DNA of 64,000 nt from Trifolium pratense. Taxonomy: Eukaryota; Streptophyta; Magnoliopsida; Fabales; Fabaceae. Location: positions 26,201,362-26,265,361 of the forward strand of contig NC_060061.1 of assembly GCF_020283565.1 (NCBI RefSeq), given 5' to 3'. Shown piece after piece: positions 12,101 to 22,502 of this stretch (within the stretch, counting starts at the first letter, position 1; each line of letters opens with the position of its first letter). The position numbers and the translations under genes were made by a program. The notes beneath the pieces are model-generated. The model worked only from the letters and a program-made list of their open reading frames with translations, ran no database searches and was not told where the DNA came from.

Positions 12101-13476
12101 AGTCTTCCAATACCTTTGATTTCCCCCTTTGCTCCATCTCCAAATGTCACAAAACTTGTGGCATAAGATTTTACTTCCTTTAAATATTTTTCAACACCAG
12201 TCATGTGTCTGGAACAACCACTATCAAAGTACCAATCTTCTTTTGATGAGGCTCTGAGAGACGTATGGGCAATCAAACTTTTCCCACTGCTTTCAGTTGT
12301 ATACTCCTTGGTATTGGTTGCATCATCTTTTTGCTTCCATTCCATCCTTGTTTTAGTGATGGATGGATCAGACTCTTGAGGAATTTCACTTGGATAACCA
12401 TACAATTTGTAGCAGTAAGGCCTTATGTGCCCCTTTCTTCCACAGTGGTGACATCTCCATGAGTGGTACCTGCTTCTAGGTCTAGGTATAAATCTAGGTC
12501 TCTGCCATCTTTGCTGATGTGGTGTCACATGTGGTAACACTTGTCTCTGCTGTCTAGGAGCCAGGTGTGGCGACATCCTGTCATGCATTCTTGGAGAAGG
12601 TTGTTTACTTATCTCAGGCATATATTTCCCTTCTTTGTTGTAATCCATAATCCTATTAACATTTTTGTACTCGTACCCAATGCCTGTTTTGGATCTATTA
12701 GGAGCAGGCAAAGTTTCCAGGATTTCATCTAGATCACTTCCTTTGAATAGCCTAAGAACATGCTTCTTTAAATTCTCAAGATGAGAGTTTAGTTCAGTTA
12801 CCTCTTCATTCAGATGGGCTATCTCAGTCAGTTGTTTGATCTTGTCTGCTTCTAAGTTGATGATAGTTGCCTTTTGTTCCTCAATGATCTTTAAACTATC
12901 TTCCCATTTAGTACTAAATTCAGAGATTCTTGACAGATTAGCAGCTCTCTCAGTTTGCAACTTAGTGATTGTTTCTTTTTGTTCTTCAGAGACTCTGCAA
13001 ACTTCTGCACTCTTCAGACACAGCTTTTTATATGATTCAGCAAGTTCATCAAAGGTCAGTTCTTCTTCACATGATTCAGTGTCAGATGTGCAAACACTTG
13101 TCAATACATGTATAGCCTTTGCAGTATCAGCTTCTCCCTCAGAATCTTCATCTGACCAAGTTACAGTTAACCCCTTCTTCTGTTTCTTCAGAAAGGTTCC
13201 ACATTCACTTCTAATGTGACCATACCCTTCACATTCATGGCATTGAACACCTTTATTTGGAGCTGATTTCTCATCTGTTACAGTTTTTCTGAAATTCCTG
13301 TAAGTGTTGCGACTAATGTCAGCTGCACCTGTCCTAGAGCGTTTGTCCATTCTCTTTAGCACCTTATTAAATTGTTTTCCCAAAAGAACCATTGCATCAG
13401 AGATGCTGTGTTCAGACTCTGTGTCACTTAGTTGATCTTCTTCCTCAGCATTTGTTTTTCTTATCCATCTTTTCAT
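9196..13476 (-). pseudogene. Sirevirus pol (protease-integrase-RT-RNase H) with one in-frame stop
   Basis: One frame covers a gag-derived zinc knuckle (CHECEGYGHIRSEC), a second knuckle (CHHCGRKGHIRPYC), protease (WYFDSGCSRH), the pre-integrase LWHQKLGHLN and the integrase core (HMDLMGPIQ). RT follows (IYVDDIVFGG, the copia YVDD box) and then RNase H (SWFSKKQNSVSLSTAEAEY to TKHIDIRHHF). It is closed by a single TAG at 10510-10512 between the GYT and IKGVD segments, at the start of RT. Family members have Gln here, so a CAG-to-TAG change is the simplest cause. Both sides are in the same frame. The domain order is that of Ty1/copia and the sequence is SIRE1-like. Confidence 0.93.
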
Positions 13477-14118
13477 TTGTAGCTACCTCATAGGTTTGTA
13501 GTGAACCAACCAGTTCATCTAGCTTCATATCTGTGATATCCTTTGCTTCTTCTATAGCTGTGACTTTCATGTCAAACTTCTTAGGTAGAGACCTGAGCAT
13601 TTTTCTTACCAGCTTTTCTTCAGGTATCTTTTCACCCAAGGCATCAAATTGATTGTCAAAATCAAGTATGGTCATGTGAAAATCCTGAATGGTTTCATCA
13701 TCATTCATTCTAAGATTCTCAAACTTAGTTGTTAGGAGTTGTAGTTTGACAGCTTTACTTTAGAGGTACCTTCATGAACAGCCTCAAGAATTGTCCAAGC
13801 TTCTTTAGCAGAGACACACTTTTTGATGAGTCTGAATATGTGCTTGTCAACACCATTATATAGTGCATATAATGCTTTTGAGTTTGCAAGAGCAAGCTCA
13901 TCCTCTTCTTTGGACCATTCTTCAGCAGATTTCAACTCAAGAGTTGGTTTACCATCTTTATCCATCTTCACAGGTGGAGTCCACCCTCTCAGAACTGCCT
14001 TCCATGTCTTGCTATCAATTTGTTTTAGAAAGGCCATCATGCGGGACTTCCAATAGTCATAGTTTGAAGCACCAACCAGAAGAGGTGGTCTGGTAACAAA
14101 CCCTCCTTCTTTGTCCAT
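13445..14118 (-). pseudogene. Sirevirus gag, frameshifted
   Basis: The start is ATG 14118 (MDKEGGFVTRPPLL), about 55 bp inside the primer site. The N-terminal 128 codons cover the SIRE gag domain (NYDYWKSRM, W-K-A-V). A one-base loss near 13745 moves the reading frame, and homology resumes in a second frame (MNDDETIQDF, down to 13445). Another frame change near 13450-13476 leads into the pol frame. These breaks would prevent a normal capsid protein. Confidence 0.85.
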
Positions 14119-14173
14119 CCTTGCCAGAAAAAGTTTCCCTGGAGCTCACCCTAAAATTCAGAACAGGGTGCCT

Positions 14174-14185
14174 GCTCTGATACCA
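14174..14185 (-). promoter_or_regulatory. Sirevirus primer binding site (tRNA-Met)
   Basis: The minus strand reads TGGTATCAGAGC, complementary to the 3' end of initiator tRNA-Met. It lies two bases from the 5' LTR. Confidence 0.93.
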
Positions 14186-14187
14186 AT

Positions 14188-15227
14188 TGAAATTCCTGGC
14201 ACACAGTGGACAGGTGTTGATCAAGGTGTATCAACACTTGTCTGTTGTAGACAGATGTTGTTACCGGTGCGCCAACACTTGTCTATAAACAGAGCAAATA
14301 ACATAAAACAATACAAACAGTAAAGTAAATAACACACGAGAGTTGTTAACCCAGTTCAGCCTAAAGCCTACTCTGGGGGATACCAATCCATGAATGAAGT
14401 CCACTATCAGCAGTATTACTTCGAAGCTAAACTCACCCGTTTACAACTTCTCACTTAATCACTACCCAATGACACTTCTACCTAGGAACTCCTAGATATG
14501 AGACCCCGTCCCAATTCCCACCTTAGCAACACAGACAGCGTTGCTATTCAATTCAACAATCACAACAGGTGGAGACACACTCCTAAGAAACTAGGATTCA
14601 CTCTTGCTTAAAAGCTTGCGAGTAAACCACACAACACAATAGAACAATCTCCGTACTTCAAAGCTTAGGAGAAGTTCACACATACAACTCAATAAACTCA
14701 GGTCCTAAGCTTGCATCACTAAGACACAAGAAAGGCTCACAATTAACACTCTAAAATCCCTAAAACACACGCTTTGTAAGAACACGATTTTAGATGCTTG
14801 AAACCATATGCTTGCCTTCGTATTTATAGTAGTAGAATGACTTGGGCTTCAAGACAAAATTAGGGCTTCTAGAATTGCGGCAGCAGTGATATATTTTTGA
14901 AAACAATAGTTATATTTTTGAACCGCAAAAATATATTTTCCAAAAATATAATTCCTTTGGAAAATAAAACTAGGGTTTGGCTGCCTCATGAAACACATTA
15001 AACACGTGCGCCTTCCTCTGTAAGAAACCTTGAAACAATTCTTCAAACAGATCTTCAAAAGATTGAGTAGAAAATAATAACCTCCAGCTGGCGCGCGCAG
15101 ATACAGAGTCAGGTGTTGTTCCAAAGTGTACCAACATTTGTCACAACACTTGGGGTCAGCACATTTGTCTCAACACTTGGCTAAAATATGTTTTTGCAAA
15201 ATGTAGCCAATATACAAAAACCCAACA
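14188..15227 (-). mobile_element. Sirevirus 5' LTR
   Basis: It is the same 1040 bp as the 3' LTR with the single difference noted. It lies next to the primer binding site and on its outer side meets the target duplication ATGAA. Confidence 0.95.
14821..14828 (-). promoter_or_regulatory. TATA box of the Sirevirus 5' LTR
   Basis: The minus strand reads TATAAATA. The same box is in the plus-strand LTR copy at 54550-54557. Confidence 0.65.
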
Positions 15228-16216
15228 ATGAAGTATGTTGGATAGTGTTCCACATAGTAAATGAAGAGCTTTATGCTATATAACTGTGAGTGAATTCATG
15301 AAAAACATATACATGCATTCATGAATTAAATCGGATATTGGATATTCCAATAAAGAAGTATATCGGATTATATTTATCCGATAAAGAAGGATATTAGAGG
15401 TGAGATACTCTAATAAAGAAGATGGTACCACATGCATTAGTAATGTCTAGGATTGACATTCATGAAGTTGAAGCATTAGAGTTGCATTAGGTTATATGTG
15501 TGCATTACTTGATAAGTGATATGTGACATATAATTTGGCTAAGTGTAATGAATTGTAGATTGATTATTTGGTACTTGATTATACATGTTTAGAACTTGTA
15601 ATTGAGTAGTTAATAGTGATGCATGTTTATAAATTATGAATATGCTTGTTGTTGTTGAAGGAGTGTTTAAGTACCTTTTACTTACACTTATATTTTGATT
15701 ATGTGATCTAACTCTCATGCTTTGTGTTATGTGCTGGACCGTTGGGGGTTCAGATACTCAGGTTGAGGATCCTGCTCGGAATTAGAGGAGTTGCTCGTGC
15801 TTAGTATAGCGCTTTTTGGTGAGGAGTTTAGCTTAGACTACTCCTTTAGATATATTTGTATATCTCTTTTGACGGGTTGTATAGAGTTGCTATGATTAGG
15901 TGTAATACCGTGATGGGATATTCGCTTGATTTGTATCTAAGCCCGTCATGGCATATTTAACTTTGCTAATCCTATCTTTTGGGTTGTAAACATAATATCC
16001 TTTGTTGATATGGCCTAGAGCCTAGGGATATTGTGTGAACAATTATGATCATTGTATGATATACATTATGATAATTATTCGCTTTTAATTCCGCTGTGCT
16101 AGCATGATTTAATTATGCCGTGGTTTTTGTTTTATTAACATGTGACGCCTAGATTTTCTTAAGTGTTTTATTTATTTATATTTAATAAATTCGCGTTAAG
16201 GGGTTTAGGTGTTACA
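15228..16216 (+). mobile_element. Gypsy 3' LTR, right part
   Basis: This continues the LTR interrupted at 3961 and starts with the second copy of the target repeat ATGAA. It ends GGTGTTACA at 16216. The matching 5' LTR and the target duplication of the gypsy element lie outside the window. No gene is seen. Confidence 0.8.
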
Positions 16217-16447
16217 GTGCTCGCTGGGAATCGAAGAGGCGCACACACATGCAAGAAAAAGCCATAAGTTACCGAAAAATTGGTATTTGTGACTTTTTCG
16301 GATGTTTTATTTTTAACGTTTTTCTTCATAAAATTAAGTTACTTATTTAGTTTAGAACTTCTTGTAAATTATGTTTAGCCCGTCTTTAACTTTTTTACTT
16401 TTAAGGAGTAGAAAAGTCATAAAAAAGTCAGGACAAAGGGTTCTAAG
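16217..16447. other. Spacer between the gypsy LTR and the Tork element
   Basis: AT-rich sequence with no recognised gene. Its right end, CTAAG (16443-16447), is the left target repeat of the Tork element. Confidence 0.6.
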
Positions 16448-16775
16448 TGTGGAAATATTCAGCAGAAGCTAAATATGGAAACAGGAAAAATAGGAAGGAA
16501 AGAAAGTTGAGGCTTATGTTTACGTTTAATTCTGTTCTATCAATTTATAGCATGTAGTCTACTATTTAAACTAAGCCTATATTGTTTTGTTATAACAACA
16601 AAAGAGTAACAACATATATACAAAGTAATATTATCTCATAAATTCAATCTTTTCTTCTTAGACATATTTCTTTATACAAGTTTATTGTTCTAGCTACATT
16701 ATTTTATGTTCAACTTTAGTGAGGGTGATATTTCATATCATTATTAGAAGTCAAATTTCCGCTGCGACTCCAACA
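16448..16775 (+). mobile_element. Tork element 5' LTR
   Basis: It runs TGTGGAAATATTC to CGACTCCAACA (TG...CA) and is followed after two bases by the primer binding site. Confidence 0.95.
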
Positions 16776-16777
16776 AT

Positions 16778-16790
16778 TGGTATCAGAGCC
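16778..16790 (+). promoter_or_regulatory. Tork primer binding site (tRNA-Met)
   Basis: TGGTATCAGAGCC is complementary to the 3' end of initiator tRNA-Met. Confidence 0.93.
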
Positions 16791-16843
16791 AATTGTAAAA
16801 TAGTAAGTGGTAAAACTTTATTATTTTTTGGTTATCGAAGATC

Positions 16844-19800
16844 ATGGCTTCTACTAGTGGAACCGTCAAGGTTGGTAAATATGAAATTGAAAAGTTCAAT
16901 GGGAAAAATGATTTTTCCTATTGGAGGATGCAGATGAAAAATCTGCTTATTTCACAAAAGTTGCACAAGGCGTTAGCAGAGCAGAAACCTGAAAGTATGA
17001 AGGATGAGGATTGGGAAGAGTTAGATCTCGAAGCACGAGCAGCCATAATCTTATGCCTTGAGAGGGATGTTGCATTCTTGGTTAATGAAGAAGCAACGGC
17101 TGCTGGCGTGTGGTCAAAGTTAGAGAAAAATTTCATGACGAAAACTCTAACAAATCGGATCTACTTGAAATCCAAATTGTATACATGCAAAATGGAGGAA
17201 GGCACCTCAATCCGGGATTATGTCAACAAGTTTGATAGGATTATATCAGACTTGAAGGATATAGGAGTGAAGATTGATGATGAAGACCAAGCACTTATGT
17301 TACTTCTTTCATTGACCAAGAAGTATGAAAATCTAGTTCAAACATTGATGCTTGTGGGTGATACTCTAACCATGGATGAGACTAGAACATCGTTATTAGC
17401 GGATGATCTTCGAAAGATTGCTACTAGCGGGATGTCTGGTAATGGTGGAGAAAATAACGAACAGGCACAAGGGTTGTTTGCTAGTAGGGGGAGGAACAAT
17501 GAAAGAGGAAAGGGCAAGGGCGGTAAGTCTAGATCAAAATCTAGAGCCCCTGTGGAAAGAACATGCTTTAAATGTGGTGAGCTTGGGCACTTTAAAGCAA
17601 ATTGTCCCAATAAGAGAGTATTATTTAAGTATACCAACAACGAAAACAACTCCAGAGGTAAACAACAAGATTTGCAGGAGGCGAGTTATGTCTCAAATGG
17701 CGAGGATGATTGCTTCTCGATTTCAGAGCAAGACCATGATATCTCCGGGAGATGGATGCTTGATTCAGGAGCTTCACACCATATGTGCCCAAATAGGAAG
17801 TGGTTTACTACCTACAAAAGCATAGATGGTGGTATAGTTTTAATGGGGAATAACCATGCATGTAAAATTATGGGGTATGGTACAATACGAATCAAGATGC
17901 ATGATGGAGCGGTAAGGACTCTGATGAACGTGAGACATGTCCCTAATTTGCGGAAAAACCTTATTTCTCTTGGTGTATTAGAGGAAAACGGTTGCAAAAT
18001 AATCTTGGAAAATGGAGGCTTAAAGGTTGTTCGTGGTTCGTTGGTTGTGATGAAGGGGGTTCGTCACAGGAATCTATATACTCTTATGGGGGAAACTGTT
18101 ACAGGTGATTTGGCAGTTGGAATCAATAGAAGTAAAGACCAGACTGAATGTACGAGGATGTGGCACATGCGCCTTGGGCATATGTCTGAAAAGGGTCTAT
18201 CACTGCTTGGTGAGAAAGGTTTGCTGAAGAACATGGAAAAGCCATGCATGGAATTTTGTGAACATTGTGTGTATGGAAAAGCACATAGGTTGCGGTTTTC
18301 TTCAAGCAAGCATAAAAGCAGGGGAATATTAGACTACGTGCATACTGATGTTTGGGGTCCGGCTCCAGTTACTTCTAAGGGTGGTTCCAGGTACTTTGTT
18401 ACATATGTTGACGATCATTCGAGGTATGCTTGGATTTATTTTCTTAAGCATAAGAATGAGGTATTTGATAATTTCAAGTGTTGGAAAGCAATGGTTGAGA
18501 ACAGAACGGGTAGAAAGCTAAAAACTCTGCGATCGGATAATGGTACAGAGTATACGGATGGAGCTTTCAAGAGGTTTTGTGATCAGGAAGGCATTGTTAG
18601 ACACTGGACGGTCAGAGGCACACCACAACAGAATGGAGTCGCAGAAAGACTGAACCGTACACTACTTGAGAAAGCAAGGTGTATGCGCTCTAATTCTGGG
18701 TTAGGTCGAGAATGGTGGGCAGAGTCGGTTGCTACAGCTTCTTATGTAGTAAACATATCCCCACATTCTAGTTTAGGTGGAGACACACCCTATAAGGTGT
18801 GGTCAGGTGAACATGCTAATTATGACAAACTCAAAATTTTTGGATGCACAGCCTATTATCACGTCAAGGATAACAAACTTGATAATAGAGCAAAGAAAGC
18901 TATCTTTCTAGGATATGCAAAAGGAGTTAATGGTTATCGACTTTGGAGTGTAGAAGATTCTAAGTTTGTGATTAGCAGGGATGTTACATTTGACGAAAAA
19001 TCTATAGTAGCTTTGTCAAAAGCTATAAAACCTAATGACGGTGATGTGACGATATCAAATAAGCAAGTTATTGAGATAGAATCTGAAGACCAACCAGATT
19101 CTAGTCAAGGTCAGGTGGAGAATCCTATCGCTAGTGAAGACGAGGAAGAGGATGAACGTGATCATGAGGAGGTTCAGCAAGAAAATACACATGTTTTACA
19201 ACAACAGCAGCAAGAATCTTTGGATGCCACTAGGCCAAAGAGGAATTATAAACTAGTTCAGAAGTTTGGGTCAGACAAACCTCTGAGGCATTATGGGCAG
19301 GTTAACTGGGTGGAATATGCACTCTCAGTTGAAGATGATGAGCCGATCACCTTCAAGCAAGCTATCAAAGACAAAGATAGAGAGAGTTGGTTGGTTGCTA
19401 TGGAGGAAGAAATGCAATCTCTTCACAAGAACAAGACATGGGAGGTGGTCCCATTGCCTGTAGGAAAGTCTGCTATCGGTTGTAAATGGGTGTATAAAAG
19501 AAAAGAAGATCATACTAAGTCATGCGGTACAAGATATAAGGCTAGACTAGTGGCCAAGGGGTTTGCACAAAAAGAAGGAGTTGATTACAATGAGATATTT
19601 TCTCCGGTGGTGAAACATACTTCTATTCGGGTGCTATTAAGTTTAGTAGCTCATGGTGATCTTGAGCTGGAACAACTAGACGTGAAGACAGCCTTCTTGC
19701 ATGGAGACTTAGATGAGGAAATATATATGTATCAACCTGAGGGTTACAAGGTTGAGGGTAAAGAGAATCAAGTATGTCGTTTGAGAAAATCACTTTATGG

Positions 19801-20914
19801 GTTGAAACAATCTCCTAGACAATGGTACAAGCGATTTGATTCTTTTATGACAAAACAAGGTTTCTCTAGAAGTAGTTATGACAGTTGTGTCTATATTCAG
19901 AAGCTTCATGGAGGTGATTATATCTATCTATTATTGTATGTCGATGACATGCTTATTGCTTCAAAAAGCAAGGTGGAGATAGATAAGCTAAAAACTAAAC
20001 TTGGTAAAGAGTTTGAGACAAAGAACTTGGGCGCTGCAAAGAAAATACTGGGTATGGAGATTAGAAGAGAGCGGACAAACCGGAAACTGTTCTTGAGTCA
20101 AAAAGGCTATTTAGAGCGGGTTGTTGAAAGGTTTGGAATGAAAGGTGCTAAGTCGGTGGTTACTCCATTAGCTCCACATTTTAGGCTTTCTGGTAATCAG
20201 TCTCCTACTACAGCGGAAGATAAAGCATACATGGAACATGTACCTTATGCTAGTGCGGTTGGCAGTTTAATGTACGCCATGGTGTGTACACGCCCAGATA
20301 TTTCACAAGCGGTTAGTGTTGTCAGTAGGTTCATGGCGAATCCAGGAAAGACACACTGGGAAGCGGTGAAGTGGATTTTAAGGTACTTAAAGGGTACCAT
20401 TGACACGTGTTTGTGTTTTGGTGGAGATGCATGTCATATAAGTGGTTTCGTTGATTCAGATTATGCCGGTGATCTAGATAGACGGCGATCTACTACTGGT
20501 TATGTGTTTCAAATACATGGTGCTCCAGTTAGTTGGCGATCGATGTTACAGTCTACAGTGGCACTCTCTACTACAGAAGCCGAGTACATGGCAGTAGCAG
20601 AAGGAGTAAAGGAAGCATTGTGGCTGAGGGGTCTTCTAGATGATTTGGGCATGAAACAAGAATGTGTGAAACTGAGTTGTGATAGTCAAAGTGCACTTCA
20701 TTTGGCTAAGAATCAGGTTCATCATGCTCGGACTAAGCATATAGATGTCAGATATCATTTTGTACGGGATGTCGTAGAGGAAGGTAATATTTCTCTTACG
20801 AAGGTACACACTGATGAGAACCCAGCTGACATGTTGACGAAGGTTGTATCAGGTAGCAAGTTCCAACACTGCTTGAACTTGCTAAACATTATTCCATATT
20901 CGTCCAAAATTTGA
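16844..20914 (+). CDS. Tork-type copia gag-pol polyprotein, 1356 aa, intact
   Basis: This is a single polyprotein for capsid formation, cleavage, reverse transcription and integration. The start ATG lies about 55 bp after the primer site and opens MASTSGTVKVGKYEIEKFNG, a typical Tork/Tnt1 gag start. Further motifs are a CCHC knuckle (CFKCGELGHFKANC, about residue 240), protease (WMLDSGASHHMC, about 303), pre-integrase (MWHMRLGHMS) and integrase (HTDVWGPAP, about 500). RT has LLLYVDDMLIAS (about 1030), and RNase H follows, with SWRSMLQSTVALSTTEAEY and TKHIDVRYHF near the end. There is no stop or frameshift. Length and order are normal for the family. Confidence 0.96.
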   Translation: MASTSGTVKVGKYEIEKFNGKNDFSYWRMQMKNLLISQKLHKALAEQKPESMKDEDWEELDLEARAAIILCLERDVAFLVNEEATAAGVWSKLEKNFMTKTLTNRIYLKSKLYTCKMEEGTSIRDYVNKFDRIISDLKDIGVKIDDEDQALMLLLSLTKKYENLVQTLMLVGDTLTMDETRTSLLADDLRKIATSGMSGNGGENNEQAQGLFASRGRNNERGKGKGGKSRSKSRAPVERTCFKCGELGHFKANCPNKRVLFKYTNNENNSRGKQQDLQEASYVSNGEDDCFSISEQDHDISGRWMLDSGASHHMCPNRKWFTTYKSIDGGIVLMGNNHACKIMGYGTIRIKMHDGAVRTLMNVRHVPNLRKNLISLGVLEENGCKIILENGGLKVVRGSLVVMKGVRHRNLYTLMGETVTGDLAVGINRSKDQTECTRMWHMRLGHMSEKGLSLLGEKGLLKNMEKPCMEFCEHCVYGKAHRLRFSSSKHKSRGILDYVHTDVWGPAPVTSKGGSRYFVTYVDDHSRYAWIYFLKHKNEVFDNFKCWKAMVENRTGRKLKTLRSDNGTEYTDGAFKRFCDQEGIVRHWTVRGTPQQNGVAERLNRTLLEKARCMRSNSGLGREWWAESVATASYVVNISPHSSLGGDTPYKVWSGEHANYDKLKIFGCTAYYHVKDNKLDNRAKKAIFLGYAKGVNGYRLWSVEDSKFVISRDVTFDEKSIVALSKAIKPNDGDVTISNKQVIEIESEDQPDSSQGQVENPIASEDEEEDERDHEEVQQENTHVLQQQQQESLDATRPKRNYKLVQKFGSDKPLRHYGQVNWVEYALSVEDDEPITFKQAIKDKDRESWLVAMEEEMQSLHKNKTWEVVPLPVGKSAIGCKWVYKRKEDHTKSCGTRYKARLVAKGFAQKEGVDYNEIFSPVVKHTSIRVLLSLVAHGDLELEQLDVKTAFLHGDLDEEIYMYQPEGYKVEGKENQVCRLRKSLYGLKQSPRQWYKRFDSFMTKQGFSRSSYDSCVYIQKLHGGDYIYLLLYVDDMLIASKSKVEIDKLKTKLGKEFETKNLGAAKKILGMEIRRERTNRKLFLSQKGYLERVVERFGMKGAKSVVTPLAPHFRLSGNQSPTTAEDKAYMEHVPYASAVGSLMYAMVCTRPDISQAVSVVSRFMANPGKTHWEAVKWILRYLKGTIDTCLCFGGDACHISGFVDSDYAGDLDRRRSTTGYVFQIHGAPVSWRSMLQSTVALSTTEAEYMAVAEGVKEALWLRGLLDDLGMKQECVKLSCDSQSALHLAKNQVHHARTKHIDVRYHFVRDVVEEGNISLTKVHTDENPADMLTKVVSGSKFQHCLNLLNIIPYSSKI

Positions 20915-20932
20915 ATATTTCAAATTATGAAC

Positions 20933-20944
20933 GAGGTGGAGAAT
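20933..20944 (+). promoter_or_regulatory. Tork polypurine tract
   Basis: GAGGTGGAGAAT lies immediately before the 3' LTR. Confidence 0.8.
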
Positions 20945-21272
20945 TGTGGAAATATTCAGCAGAAGCTAAATATGGAAACAGGAAAAATAGGAAGGAAAGA
21001 AAGTTGAGGCTTATGTTTACGTTTAATTCTGTTCTATCAATTTATAGCATGTAGTCTACTATTTAAACTAAGCCTATATTGTTTTGTTATAACAACAAAA
21101 GAGTAACAACATATATACAAAGTAATATTATCTCATAAATTCAATCTTTTCTTCTTTGACATATTTCTTTATACAAGTTTATTGTTCTAGCTACATTATT
21201 TTATGTTCAACTTTAGTGAGGGTGATATTTCATATCATTATTAGAAGTCAAATTTCCGCTGCGACTCCAACA
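20945..21272 (+). mobile_element. Tork element 3' LTR
   Basis: 328 bp, the same length as the 5' LTR, with one difference seen. It is followed by the target repeat CTAAG. Confidence 0.95.
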
Positions 21273-22192
21273 CTAAGTATTCCAACTATCTTATTCTTCA
21301 AAAATCGTGAATATAAATTTTGTGTCTAGCCTAACAATTGTCCAATATATTGAACAAAACCTTTGAGATGGCAAACAAACAAGGCTGCATTTCATCAAAG
21401 TCAACTATGAAGTCTCAACTTTTGGATCTCTTGCTTTCTTCAATAATAATCATCTATGATTTTTTTTTAAAAAAAAACATTTATGGATGATTCCCATAAA
21501 TGAAGATGCGTATCATTTAGCGGGTACTCAATTTTTCTTTTTTATTTTGTTGTTATTCATAAATCTTAGTTGAACTGATAAAAATATCAAAATTATTAGA
21601 TTGAATGTCATAATTAGGGTTTGAATCTCGATCAATCTGCTTTGTTTGTGTGGATTTTTAATAATTTGTCATTTTATCTATGTGAAATAAATGGACTTTT
21701 TATTTACGTAAAAAATGGACTTTTTAATAATATTTTGTCAAAAAACAAAAGTATTTAATGGTAATAATCTTATTAGTATATTTGTGTTGTATGCAAACAT
21801 AATTTTTGACTTTTTTAAACTTCTATGACAAAGTACTTATAAAAAAAAAAAAAACCTTCTTTTACAAGTATATTTTGAATAGATGAATATCGACTTTTTA
21901 GTTAAAAAAATATAACTAAATACATTTTTTTTCTTCTTCTTTTGGCATTATAAATAGGTCTCCACTTACAACAAACGCACATTATTAAATTCATGAATGA
22001 TTTGGTTTTTGCTTCTGAAGAGATAGTTTCTTGATTTGGTTTTTTTTTTTTATCAATCTTTTGAAATTTGAATTCAATTTCATTCCAATTCATAATCGAT
22101 TCATTCCGGCCAATTTGTTTGCAACACTTTTTCGTTCTTCCGTCATTAATCACAACGCAACCCCATAAACCTCACAACACAACAGGTTCGTG
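21273..22192. other. AT-rich intergenic sequence
   Basis: Homopolymer-rich spacer without a convincing gene. Its last 150 bp precede the HMGB start codon and could be the old HMGB 5' untranslated region, which is an inference from position. Confidence 0.5.
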
Positions 22193-22237
22193 TAACTCGC
22201 TCCGTAACTCGTTCTCTCCGTTTTCCATTTTTTCATC

Positions 22238-22502
22238 ATGCCGAAGGCTAAAGTTGATTCCAAACCCGCTGATAACAGGTAAATCGTTTCTATCCGTTCT
22301 TTTTTTTATTGCGATTTTCTGATTTTTAGGTTTTAGATGAACAATTTTCATCAACAATTTGTAATGAATCGTTCAGATCCGGTTTTTAATTCGATATTTT
22401 GTTGAAGTGCAAGGGTGCAGAAACGAGAAGGAAACAGATGAACAAAGCCGCTAAGGATCCTAACAAGCCGAAGAAGCCTCCGAGTGTTTTCTTCGTTTTC
22501 AT
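22238..22502 (+). pseudogene. HMGB-type HMG-box gene, exons 1-2 only (copy A)
   Basis: Exon 1 (22238-22278) encodes MPKAKVDSKPADN and ends AG before a GT donor. The exon 2-like stretch (22401-22502) encodes LKCKGAETRRKQ, then KAAKDPNKPKKPPS and VFFVFM. That is the basic N-terminal region and the first residues of a plant HMGB HMG box, a nuclear DNA-bending protein. The acceptor expected before exon 2 is not an AG at the in-frame position (it reads TTTTGTTGAAG). The rest of the HMG box and the acidic tail are not found downstream. This is a captured or truncated fragment and not a working gene. Confidence 0.82.

Larger units (their letters stand above)
3962..15227 (-). mobile_element. Complete Sirevirus (SIRE1-like copia) inserted in the gypsy LTR
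   Basis: Read on the minus strand the order is 5' LTR (15227-14188), tRNA-Met primer site, gag, pol in copia order (protease-integrase-RT-RNase H), an env-like ORF, a multiple polypurine tract region and 3' LTR (5001-3962). The insertion is flanked by the direct repeat ATGAA at 3957-3961 and 15228-15232. Both LTRs are 1040 bp and I noticed one difference (A at 4269 versus G at the matching site near 14495). The insertion therefore looks recent. All three genes carry breaks, so it is probably not autonomous. Confidence 0.95.
16448..21272 (+). mobile_element. Intact Tork/Tnt1-type copia retrotransposon
   Basis: The 4825-bp element has 328-bp LTRs, a tRNA-Met primer site, one uninterrupted gag-pol ORF and a polypurine tract. 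It is flanked by the direct repeat CTAAG (16443-16447 and 21273-21277). The LTRs differ at one position that I can see (CTTAGAC near 16660 versus CTTTGAC near 21157). Everything needed for autonomous transposition appears present. Confidence 0.95.

Noticed and set aside
22238..22502. A working HMGB gene starting here
   Set aside because: The remaining HMG-box exons and acidic tail are absent downstream and the exon 2 acceptor is not in place.
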